Notes under the pieces: generated by a model | Database searches by the model: none | What the model was told of the DNA's origin: nothing | What the model saw: the letters and a program-made list of their open reading frames with translations, nothing else | Program-made: the position numbers and the translations under genes | NCBI GenBank assembly: GCA_964592635.1 | Contig: CAZQFZ010000020.1 | Coordinates: 1-29,717 of the forward strand | Length of the DNA stretch: 29,717 nt | Source of the DNA: VMCP01 sp964592635 | Lineage (GTDB): Bacteria; Bacteroidota; Bacteroidia; NS11-12g; UBA955 | Direction: 5' to 3' | Shown here: piece after piece, positions 22,669-29,157 of the stretch | How the letters are laid out: each line of letters begins with the position of its first letter | Numbering within the stretch: position 1 is the first letter of the stretch

Positions 22669-23307
22669 TTAAAACAAGCGAGTAAATACATACAAAACTA
22701 TAAAAAACACCAATTGAATGGCCAGCAAAGCGCTGGCCATTTTATTTTTAACCGGCTTTGATGTGCTATGTAATAACCATAAGAACACAAAAGAAATGAC
22801 AAACCATGCCATATAATTTTGCAGTGGAACGTGATGATTTTTCCAATCCCAAAAATCGAATCTCATGGCTACGGGTTCTAGGAAAAAGTCGTAAATGGTC
22901 ATGATTGTAGCCCCCACCAATGCAATAGCAACAGGATGTTTAATTCTTCCAGTAAGTGTTGATGAGGTATAAAAAATCATGGCTGCCCAATTCAAACCAA
23001 TAAGGTAGGGGGTGTCTTGCCATTTGATACCAAACGTATTACCGTATTTATATGAACCGAAAATCAGTCCTGTTTTCACACCCAACATTTCAATAAAGAA
23101 ACCAATAATGCCGATGATAATAAGGGTAATTACATGATTAAAATCCCATTTTCGATGGAAAACCCAAGCTATAATAAACGAGGATATCAAATTCCAAGGT
23201 GTTAATTTTAGGAATAAAGGATTCAATGCAGGATGAATAAATCCAATAATTCCAACCAAGTAAATGATGGAAAGGATATAAATAAATCGATTTTCTATGG
23301 TGTTCAT
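22669..23307 (-). CDS. cruF: Carotenoid 1,2-hydratase, CruF family
   Basis: This 212-residue integral membrane protein, with about seven hydrophobic segments, belongs to the CruF/DUF422 carotenoid family. Members add water across the C1',C2' double bond of an acyclic psi end group. The matching parts are IEMLGVKTGLIFGSYKYG, TPYLIGLNWA and YDFFLEPVAMRFDFWDW, a strongly conserved acidic/aromatic stretch. It lies 90 bp after crtD on the same strand, and the two enzymes act in sequence: hydration, then 3',4'-desaturation. Its last codons overlap the terminator hairpin of the convergent acyl-CoA ligase. The symbol rests on family resemblance only. Confidence 0.87.
   Translation of the reverse strand: MNTIENRFIYILSIIYLVGIIGFIHPALNPLFLKLTPWNLISSFIIAWVFHRKWDFNHVITLIIIGIIGFFIEMLGVKTGLIFGSYKYGNTFGIKWQDTPYLIGLNWAAMIFYTSSTLTGRIKHPVAIALVGATIMTIYDFFLEPVAMRFDFWDWKNHHVPLQNYMAWFVISFVFLWLLHSTSKPVKNKMASALLAIQLVFFIVLYVFTRLF
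22717..22749 (+). terminator. Intrinsic terminator for the acyl-CoA ligase, inside cruF
   Basis: AATGGCCAGC (22717-22726) and GCTGGCCATT (22732-22741) form a perfect 10-bp stem with a 5-nt loop, followed by TTTATTTTT. The T-tract is only on the plus strand, so it serves the ligase gene that stops at 22638. On the minus strand the same bases encode MASALLA near the C-terminus of CruF. Confidence 0.85.
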
Positions 23308-23397
23308 TGTTGCGTATAAGCGGTTGGATTAGTTGGGTTAGTGTCGCTAAAAAACGATGAATTAAGGTTAAATATGGATAAAGAATGTATTAACTAT

Positions 23398-24876
23398 CTA
23401 TTTTTGTGGAGAGGGTATCAAATTGCTCACAATCTTGGCTCCCAAAAGGCAAAGAGGAATACCACCACCTGGGTGAACGCTTCCCCCACAAAAATACAGA
23501 TTCTTGTATTCTTTGGAGAAGTTGGCTTGTCTGAAAAATGCCGACATGCGTTCATTTGAACTGCTGCCGTAAAGGCTTCCTTTATCAGAACCGGTATTGT
23601 TTTCAATCCGTATAGGATCTAAAATAGCTTCCTCTTCTATGAGTTTTTCAATATCCGTGTGTAATAAAGCGGACAGCTTTTTGAGTATTTTATTTTTTGC
23701 GATTTGAGTGAATTCTGTCCAGTTTTGACCGCAATTGTGAGGAACATTAATCATAACAAACCAATTTTCATGGTCGGTGGGGGCATCGGCATCGACCAAT
23801 TTGGAGGTAATATTGATGTAAACGGTGGGATCTTCTTGTATGGTTTTTCGGTTGAAAATGGCATCGAATTCTTCTTGGTAATTATTCGAGAAGAAAATGT
23901 TGTGAATATCTAGGTCTGGGAACGATTTCTTCATTCCCCAGTAGAAAATAAGTGCAGAACTTGAATTTTCGGCTTTTTCAATTTTCTGGGGAAGGGATTT
24001 CTGAAGTAACTGTTGATACACGATTTTGATATCTACATTGGCCACTACAACATCGCTTGGGTGAATTTGTCCATCGGAAGTTTTTACAGATTGGATGTGG
24101 TTTTTTGACGTAGGTTGACTATTGTTCGCGGATAATTCAGTAACACGGGTGTTAAATTGAAATTCCACATTCAATCTTTTGGCTTGTTCAAAAAGGATAT
24201 CGGCAATATCACGCATACCGTTGAGGGGCAAATATGCACCGTAATAAAATTCCAAGTGAGGTATTACGTGTAAGGTGGCAGGTGCTTTGTATGGGTTGGA
24301 ACCATTGTATGTGGCATAGCGATTGAAAAGTTGAATCAATTTGGGATTTTTGAATTGAGATTCTAAAGATTGATTCATGGTTCGAAACATATCCAACCGC
24401 CATAGGTTAGCAATTCCTTTTATACCCGATTTTGAAGTGTAAGTGGAAAGAGTGTGAAGACTATTTTCTAGGAAAACAGGCGAAGTGATATCGTATAGTT
24501 GTTTGGATTTTCTCAAAAAGGCTTCAATTTTGGCAGGCGACTCATCGAAAAATTGTGAGGATTCAGCGATGAATGTTTGCATGTTGGAGGAAGCTTGGAA
24601 GCGACTACCATCCGCAAAAAAATAATTGCATAAAGTAGGTAGTTTATGGTATTTAAATTTTTCAATTAAATCGGCATCCAATAGCATGGTTACGAAGTGG
24701 GGCATTGTGAACAAACTCGGTCCTGAATCGAATCTGTAATTACCTAACATTATTGTGTTTAACTTCCCTCCATAAGTCGCCGATTGCTCCAATACTTTTA
24801 CTTTAAATCCTTTTCGTGCAAGATGTATGCTAGAAGCCATTCCTGCAATACCACTGCCAATTATGGTTGCGTTCAT
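23398..24876 (-). CDS. crtD: Hydroxycarotenoid 3,4-desaturase (CrtD type)
   Basis: This 492-residue FAD enzyme of the CrtI superfamily opens with ATIIGSGIAGMASSIHLA (dinucleotide fold) and contains GGKLNTIMLGNYRFDSGPSL. The stretch FNRYATYNGSNPYKAPATL is, to my knowledge, typical of CrtD rather than CrtI, and the C-terminal FCGGSVHPGGGIPLCLLGAK fits too. It would add the 3',4' double bond to a 1'-hydroxylated end group. It is transcribed together with, or just ahead of, cruF (90-bp gap). A predicted -7 box lies 10 nt before its ATG, and a 17-bp dyad sits about 24 bp further upstream, a likely place for a regulator. Confidence 0.88.
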   Translation of the reverse strand: MNATIIGSGIAGMASSIHLARKGFKVKVLEQSATYGGKLNTIMLGNYRFDSGPSLFTMPHFVTMLLDADLIEKFKYHKLPTLCNYFFADGSRFQASSNMQTFIAESSQFFDESPAKIEAFLRKSKQLYDITSPVFLENSLHTLSTYTSKSGIKGIANLWRLDMFRTMNQSLESQFKNPKLIQLFNRYATYNGSNPYKAPATLHVIPHLEFYYGAYLPLNGMRDIADILFEQAKRLNVEFQFNTRVTELSANNSQPTSKNHIQSVKTSDGQIHPSDVVVANVDIKIVYQQLLQKSLPQKIEKAENSSSALIFYWGMKKSFPDLDIHNIFFSNNYQEEFDAIFNRKTIQEDPTVYINITSKLVDADAPTDHENWFVMINVPHNCGQNWTEFTQIAKNKILKKLSALLHTDIEKLIEEEAILDPIRIENNTGSDKGSLYGSSSNERMSAFFRQANFSKEYKNLYFCGGSVHPGGGIPLCLLGAKIVSNLIPSPQK

Positions 24877-24886
24877 ATGAAAGTAA

Positions 24887-24894
24887 CAAAATTA
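24887..24894 (-). promoter_or_regulatory. Predicted -7 box of crtD
   Basis: On the minus strand TAATTTTG is an exact TAnnTTTG match, 10 nt before the ATG. No TTG is found at the usual -33 spacing. Confidence 0.5.
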
Positions 24895-24917
24895 TGCAAA
24901 AAATGTTGTTTTGTAAC

Positions 24918-24934
24918 TCATTGAATATCAATGA
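24918..24934. promoter_or_regulatory. Perfect 17-bp dyad upstream of crtD
   Basis: TCATTGA-ATA-TCAATGA has perfect 7-bp arms. It lies about 24 bp upstream of the crtD -7 box, where a -33 element or an activator or repressor site would be expected, and about 50 bp before the TTTG of the opposite lipoprotein promoter. An operator role is inferred from position only. Confidence 0.4.
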
Positions 24935-24979
24935 TTATTAAAAAAAATAAAAAAATATATAAAAAAAAACACCAAGTGC

Positions 24980-25010
24980 TTTGCAGATTCTAAAATTCAT
25001 CATAATTTTG
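24980..25010 (+). promoter_or_regulatory. Promoter of the small repeat lipoprotein
   Basis: TTTG (24980-24983), 19 nt, then TAATTTTG (25003-25010) is an ideal Bacteroidota promoter. The ATG at 25043 follows after 32 nt. The flanking AT-rich tract of A runs (24938-24969) may favour strong activity. Confidence 0.75.
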
Positions 25011-25042
25011 CGCACACTCAATCGAAAAAACTAATTAAAAAA

Positions 25043-25234
25043 ATGAAAAAAATCACTTTCGCTTTAGCAGCTTGCGTAGTATTCGCTTTCGCTGCTTGTG
25101 GTAACAACGCAACTGAAGAAACAACTGTAGATTCAACTGCAACTGATTCAACTGCTGTTGAAACAACTGTAGATTCAACTGCAACTGATTCAACTGCAAC
25201 TGATTCTGCTACTTCTACTGAAGCTGCTAAGTAA
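25043..25234 (+). CDS. Small Thr/Ser/Asp-repeat lipoprotein
   Basis: This 63-residue protein has a signal peptide (MKKITFALAACVVFAF), a lipobox FAAC with Cys19, then a low-complexity acidic tail of TVDSTATDST-type repeats. A 35-bp stretch is repeated exactly at 25121-25155 and 25163-25197 (period 42 bp, 14 residues). Small lipoproteins of this kind are common in Bacteroidota, their function being unknown. A strong promoter in front and a terminator behind make it a single-gene unit that is probably abundantly expressed; that is an inference. No partner is apparent from the neighbours. Confidence 0.85.
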   Translation: MKKITFALAACVVFAFAACGNNATEETTVDSTATDSTAVETTVDSTATDSTATDSATSTEAAK

Positions 25235-25256
25235 TCAATTAGAAAATCTTAAAAAA

Positions 25257-25283
25257 GGCGTCCAAGAGGATGCCTTTTTTTTT
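25257..25283 (+). terminator. Intrinsic terminator of the repeat lipoprotein
   Basis: GGCGTCC (25257-25263) pairs with GGATGCC (25268-25274), with one G-U pair and an AAGA loop. Nine T residues follow. A run of A residues precedes the stem, so it may also work on the other strand. Confidence 0.9.
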
Positions 25284-25297
25284 ATCTTTTTATTTTT

Positions 25298-25305
25298 TAT
25301 CTTTG
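25298..25305 (+). promoter_or_regulatory. Predicted -7 box of the T9SS-domain protein
   Basis: TATCTTTG matches TAnnTTTG exactly and lies five bases before the ATG at 25311, so the mRNA would be nearly or fully leaderless. It begins 14 bp after the T-tract of the preceding terminator, so any -33 element would fall inside that terminator. Confidence 0.5.
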
Positions 25306-25310
25306 TGCCA

Positions 25311-25688
25311 ATGGTTAGACAATTACTTCTATTATTCACCTTATTTGTTTGTTTCGCATCTAGCAATGCCAAGCAAATAATTCCTTTATTGGAGGATGAG
25401 AATCCGGTGCATTCTGGAGGTCCTTCGTTTAACATCACCCCCAATCCAGTAAGTGGATCCTATTTCTATGTAAATCTGGATTTTGCTGAATCTGACTATC
25501 CAGATGCGGCTATCGTTATTTCTGATGTGCTCGGCAAAGTAGCTTATGTTCATCCCTTGAAAAAAGGAGATTATATCGAAAAGCAAGTGAGAATCAACGT
25601 TATGGATGCGAATCTCGATAAAGGAGTTTACTTCTTACAAGTGAAAAGCGGTGAACATACACGTACACTCAAATTGGCGATTCGTTAA
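25311..25688 (+). CDS. Secreted protein consisting mostly of a T9SS sorting domain
   Basis: This 125-residue protein has a signal peptide (MVRQLLLLFTLFVCF, cleavage after SNA at 20). A spacer of only about 20 residues follows, and then a type A T9SS C-terminal sorting domain (about 41-125). The domain opens NITPNPVSGSYFYVNLDF, has IVISDVLGKVAYV in the middle, and closes LDKGVYFLQVKSGEHTRTLKLAIR-stop in the usual way. Normally such a domain is the export signal of a much larger cargo; here there is essentially no cargo. ATG 25311 is chosen over GTG 25305, which lies in the -7 box. It could be a decoy or filler for the secretion or attachment machinery, a structural surface peptide, or a remnant of a larger gene. 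Confidence 0.82.
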   Translation: MVRQLLLLFTLFVCFASSNAKQIIPLLEDENPVHSGGPSFNITPNPVSGSYFYVNLDFAESDYPDAAIVISDVLGKVAYVHPLKKGDYIEKQVRINVMDANLDKGVYFLQVKSGEHTRTLKLAIR

Positions 25689-25704
25689 AATTATTTACTG
25701 TCCG

Positions 25705-25730
25705 TGCGGTAAAATTTACCGTATTTTTTT
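25705..25730 (+). terminator. Intrinsic terminator after the T9SS-domain protein
   Basis: CGGTAAAATTTACCG (25707-25721) is a perfect dyad, extended by one G-U and one T-A pair to 25705-25723, and followed by seven T residues. Confidence 0.8.
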
Positions 25731-25798
25731 CAAAGTAATCCCTGTATAACAACTACTTTGAGTTTTACTAAATCCCAACAATAATTCGCTTAATTACT

Positions 25799-26272
25799 AT
25801 GATTCGTCCTGCAATTGGTCGAGATTTTGAATCAATTCATCGATTGATTTTAGAATTAGCTGAATACGAAAAAGCACCCGATGAAGTAATTACGGATGCC
25901 AGTATTTTAGAAAAATACTGCTCCGGTGTACAACCTTTGGCTTATGCATGGGTCGCTCAGTTGGATTCACATGATCATTCTTCAGAAACCCAAGATCAAC
26001 GAATAATTGGTGCTGCTGTTTGTTATATCCGATATTCAACGTGGAAAGGTCCAGTACTGTATTTGGAAGACCTTATAGTGGAAAAGCGGTTTCGACAAAA
26101 TGGATATGGCCAAGCATTATTGAATGCCGTTATTGAATTTGCTAGAACTCAGGGATATAAACGTGTAGTTTGGCAAGTTTTGGATTGGAATCTAACTGCA
26201 ATCGAATTTTACAAAAAATATTCAGTATCATTTGATGAATCTTGGATTAACGTTACATTGGATATTGAATGA
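25799..26272 (+). CDS. GNAT-family N-acetyltransferase (diamine/polyamine acetyltransferase-like)
   Basis: This 157-residue acetyl-CoA-dependent acetyltransferase has an N-terminal IRPAIGRDFESIHRLILELAEYEK, a central YSTWKGPVLYLEDLIV, and the acetyl-CoA loop RFRQNGYGQALL. WQVLDWNLTAIEFYKKY follows, with the Tyr usual in the active site. ELAEYEK plus W-K-G-P-x-L-Y-L-E-D is the pattern of spermidine/spermine N1-acetyltransferase-like members, but a polyamine substrate is only an inference. The rhomboid-like gene overlaps its stop codon (ATGA, 26269-26272), so the two are translationally coupled. Confidence 0.9.
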   Translation: MIRPAIGRDFESIHRLILELAEYEKAPDEVITDASILEKYCSGVQPLAYAWVAQLDSHDHSSETQDQRIIGAAVCYIRYSTWKGPVLYLEDLIVEKRFRQNGYGQALLNAVIEFARTQGYKRVVWQVLDWNLTAIEFYKKYSVSFDESWINVTLDIE

Positions 26273-26958
26273 AATTCCAATACTCTAAACTAATTTTGCC
26301 TATATCAATTCTGTTGATTTTGATATTTACCCAATTTATTGGGTTGATTTCTAATAATGATTTTTGTTATTGCGTATTTTCAGACGGAGAGTTGCCCTCA
26401 GAGGCTTATCATGTTTTTGGAACCCATCCTAGAAATTGGAACTTTATCTATACTGCTTTTACAGGTTCATGGATACACGGGAATTGGGAACATTTATCGG
26501 GCAATTTGGTTTCTCTATCAGGTCTTTTTGCTATATATTTGGTGTTTTTGAGGACATCCTTTTTCCGGTTTTTTATCCTTCAATGGTTCATTTCGGGTTT
26601 GATATTGTTTTTTGTTGCTGCCAAGGGTAGTATCCACCTAGGGGCTTCAACATGGTCGTATTCATTTGTAGGTTTTTTGATAACCATGTCAATTCTACAT
26701 CCGAATCGACGATCACTATCGCTGTTCTTTATTATTTGTCTTTGGTACGGTAGTATGATTTGGGGGATTTTCCCAATTGACCCGAAGGTATCTATTCAAG
26801 GGCACATAAGTGGTTTAATTTCGGGTATATTGATTGGTCTTTTGGGACGGGATTTCTGGTTAGATAAAATGATTATACCTAATTTCAAACCGGAATTGGA
26901 TTCAAATGAGCAATATAATCAAGGCGTTCCAGAAAACCCATACGATCAATTCGATTAG
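26269..26958 (+). CDS. Rhomboid-like intramembrane protease
   Basis: This 229-residue membrane protein has about six hydrophobic segments. The rhomboid signatures are SWIHGNWEHLSGN (His70, His75, Asn79), HLGASTWSYS with the presumed nucleophile Ser127, and GHISGLISGILIG with the presumed base His179. The usual GxSG motif is altered to GASTW, Thr128 replacing the second Gly, so activity is plausible but not assured. The C-terminal tail after the last helix is hydrophilic. It overlaps the acetyltransferase gene by four bases. It is followed by a terminator-like hairpin. Confidence 0.8.
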   Translation: MKFQYSKLILPISILLILIFTQFIGLISNNDFCYCVFSDGELPSEAYHVFGTHPRNWNFIYTAFTGSWIHGNWEHLSGNLVSLSGLFAIYLVFLRTSFFRFFILQWFISGLILFFVAAKGSIHLGASTWSYSFVGFLITMSILHPNRRSLSLFFIICLWYGSMIWGIFPIDPKVSIQGHISGLISGILIGLLGRDFWLDKMIIPNFKPELDSNEQYNQGVPENPYDQFD

Positions 26959-26963
26959 ATTTT

Positions 26964-26988
26964 AAGGTAGTCGCGGCGGCACCTTTTT
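26964..26988 (+). terminator. Probable terminator after the rhomboid-like gene
   Basis: AAGGT (26964-26968) pairs with ACCTT (26981-26985), extended inward by GTCG/CGGC with one G-U pair and a bulged A. A T-rich stretch follows (TTTTTATTCCTTTTTT). Confidence 0.6.
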
Positions 26989-27005
26989 ATTCCTTTTTTC
27001 TAAAG

Positions 27006-27116
27006 GCAGCATTACACTTCATTCAGAATTGAATTTAAGTGCAGGGATGGGTCTAGAGCATCACTTAGATTGCAGCATCACACTTCATTCAGAATTGAAT
27101 TTAAGTGCAGGGTTGG
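27006..27116. repeat. Tandem 45-bp hairpin-forming repeat between convergent genes
   Basis: Copies at 27006-27050 and 27072-27116 differ at 2 of 45 positions and are spaced 66 bp apart. A partial third start (AGCATCAC, 27057-27064) lies between them. Each copy can fold CACTT-C-ATTC / GAAT-TT-AAGTG around a 6-nt loop. They sit between the rhomboid-like gene (+) and the MFS gene (-), eight bases from the latter's stop. Confidence 0.88.
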
Positions 27117-27124
27117 CTTACAAA

Positions 27125-28360
27125 TTACTGAGCTGTAAGTGGTTTGTTTTTAAAGAGAAAAGCAAATGCCACGGCAACCAGTAATGAATATCCCGCAAAA
27201 CTCAACCAAATGGATTGCCAATCCAATGTGCCTTGGGCATCTTGGAAATAATGCTCAATTACAAACCCGCTTACCACACTTCCTAATATTGCACCTACAC
27301 CATTCACCATCATGGTAAAAACACCTTGAGCACTCGACCGAATGCCTTTGGATGTGTTTTGTTCAACGAATAGGGAACCGGAAATATTGAAAAAGTCGAA
27401 TGCCATTCCGTAAATAATGCACGATAAAATAATCATCCATAACCCATCGCCTGGATTGCCAAATGCAAATAAACCAAATCGCAATACCCAAGCAATCATA
27501 CTGATGAGCATGACTTGTTTAATGCCGAATCGTTTCATAAAAAATGGAATAGCCAAAATAAAGAGTGTTTCAGAAATTTGTGAAATGCTCATAATCATGG
27601 CTGGGTATTTCACCACCAATGACTGTGCATAATCGGGATTCTTATCGAATACATGTAAAAAAACATCGCCATATGCATTAGTTAACTGCAATGCAGCACC
27701 TAACAACATGGAGAATATAAAGAAAATGGTAAATTGATAATCTTTGAATAGTTTAAACGCATCCAATCCCAAATTATTTACCCACCCTTTTTCGGTTTTT
27801 ATTTTACCAGCAGGCGGACAATCGGGTAGGGTAAAAGAAAATATCCCCAAGAGTATAGAAACTGCACTTCCAATAAAAAATTGATTTGCAGAGGCTTCAT
27901 TATGTGTTAAACTAACTGTCCAAAGTGCTGCAATAAAACCAACAGTGCCCCAAACTCGAATTTTGGGAAAGGTTCTTACAATATCGTGTCCTTCTTTTGA
28001 GAGTATATGATAGCACACGGTGGCAGACATCGAAATGGTGGGCATGTAGAAGAACATGGTAATTAAAATCCTCCAAAACATATCGGCTGGTGTTTGAGCG
28101 TATGGAATGAAATATAATCCTATACCACCAAGTAAATGTAAAATGCCATAAAGCTTTTGTGCGGATAAATATCTGTCGGCTATAATGCCCATAATTGCTG
28201 GCATAATTAAAGCGCCTATACCCATGGTAGAAAAAATGACCCCAAAATCTTGAGGCCCCCATTTTTTAGTTTCAAACCAAAAAGTACCTATAGTTATGAG
28301 CCAAGATCCCCAAATAAAGAACTGGAGAAAACTCAATAATGTTAGTCGAAATCGAATCAT
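27125..28360 (-). CDS. Nucleoside:H+ symporter-family MFS permease
   Basis: This 411-residue inner-membrane transporter has about twelve hydrophobic segments. The opening LSFLQFFIWGSWLITIGTFW, the loop GIIADRYLSAQKLYG and the C-terminal GMAFDFFNISGSLFVEQ fit the NupG/XapB nucleoside:H+ symporter family. It probably imports nucleosides with protons; the exact substrate is not visible. The ATG is at 28360. On the minus strand a perfect TAACTTTG (28492-28485) could be its -7 box with a leader of about 120 nt, though no -33 TTG is seen. The gap to gmhA (28361-28567) shows nothing else. Confidence 0.87.
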   Translation of the reverse strand: MIRFRLTLLSFLQFFIWGSWLITIGTFWFETKKWGPQDFGVIFSTMGIGALIMPAIMGIIADRYLSAQKLYGILHLLGGIGLYFIPYAQTPADMFWRILITMFFYMPTISMSATVCYHILSKEGHDIVRTFPKIRVWGTVGFIAALWTVSLTHNEASANQFFIGSAVSILLGIFSFTLPDCPPAGKIKTEKGWVNNLGLDAFKLFKDYQFTIFFIFSMLLGAALQLTNAYGDVFLHVFDKNPDYAQSLVVKYPAMIMSISQISETLFILAIPFFMKRFGIKQVMLISMIAWVLRFGLFAFGNPGDGLWMIILSCIIYGMAFDFFNISGSLFVEQNTSKGIRSSAQGVFTMMVNGVGAILGSVVSGFVIEHYFQDAQGTLDWQSIWLSFAGYSLLVAVAFAFLFKNKPLTAQ

Positions 28361-28567
28361 TCTTGAATGGAAATTGATGAATTTAAGGGTTAGGAGCGCA
28401 ATATACTGCCAATTCAGGAATTGCTCGTCAAAATCATCCGAGATTACCCTGAATATTGACGATGATAGTCGGATTAAACGGGTTCAAAGTTATAGTTTGG
28501 GTAATAAGTAGAAAATGATTGGGAACTCCCGATACAGTTAAAGTCGATATAGTTAGTGAACCTGCGA

Positions 28568-29152
28568 TTATACCAATTTTAGTGCGTTTTCTACACCGTC
28601 GATTAACGCATGAATGACTTTAATATGAATTTCTTGTGCTCGATCTGCATATTCAGAATGAGGCGCACGAATTTCTAAATCACATAAGTCTTTGATTTTA
28701 CCTCCATCTTTACCGGTGAGGCAAATGGTTGTCATCCCCAATTCTTTAGCTTTGGTTAAAGCTAAAATTACATTTTCACTGTTTCCACTAGTAGAAATTC
28801 CCAATAAAACATCACCGGGTTTGCCATGTGCTTCTACAAAGCGACTGAAAATATGATTAAAACCGTAATCATTACCTACGCATGAAATGTGGCTTGCATC
28901 ACTGATAGCAATCGCTGGAAGTGCTTTACGGTTGTTTCTGTATCTACCGGTAAGTTCTTCAGCAAAATGCATGGCATCGCAATGACTACCTCCATTACCG
29001 CATGAAATTACTTTTCCGCCTTGATTAAAGGAATTAGCTAGAATCTGAATGGCTTTGTCAATTTTATCAAAATTTTCCTCATTACTCAAGAATGCTTCAA
29101 GCGTATTTTGGGCTTGAATGAAGTGTGATTTTGCTGAAAAAGGAGTGCTCAT
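28568..29152 (-). CDS. gmhA: D-sedoheptulose 7-phosphate isomerase
   Basis: This 194-residue SIS-domain enzyme converts sedoheptulose 7-phosphate to D-glycero-D-manno-heptose 7-phosphate, the first step to ADP-heptose for lipopolysaccharide core. It closely follows the E. coli GmhA pattern: GNGGSHCDAMHFAEELTGRY, AIAISDASHISCVGND, LLGISTSGNSENVI, LTGKDGG and YADRAQEIHIKVIHALID. It starts five bases after the DsbD-like gene, so the two are probably co-transcribed. The other heptose genes (hldE, gmhB) are not in this window. Confidence 0.96.
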   Translation of the reverse strand: MSTPFSAKSHFIQAQNTLEAFLSNEENFDKIDKAIQILANSFNQGGKVISCGNGGSHCDAMHFAEELTGRYRNNRKALPAIAISDASHISCVGNDYGFNHIFSRFVEAHGKPGDVLLGISTSGNSENVILALTKAKELGMTTICLTGKDGGKIKDLCDLEIRAPHSEYADRAQEIHIKVIHALIDGVENALKLV

Positions 29153-29157
29153 CTAAA

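Noticed and set aside
23341..23559. 72-codon plus-strand open frame between cruF and crtD
   Set aside because: It runs mostly antisense to the crtD 3' end and has no recognisable features.
27006..27116. CRISPR or insertion-site repeat
   Set aside because: Two copies only, no transposase, no cas genes, and the spacer carries a fragment of the repeat itself.
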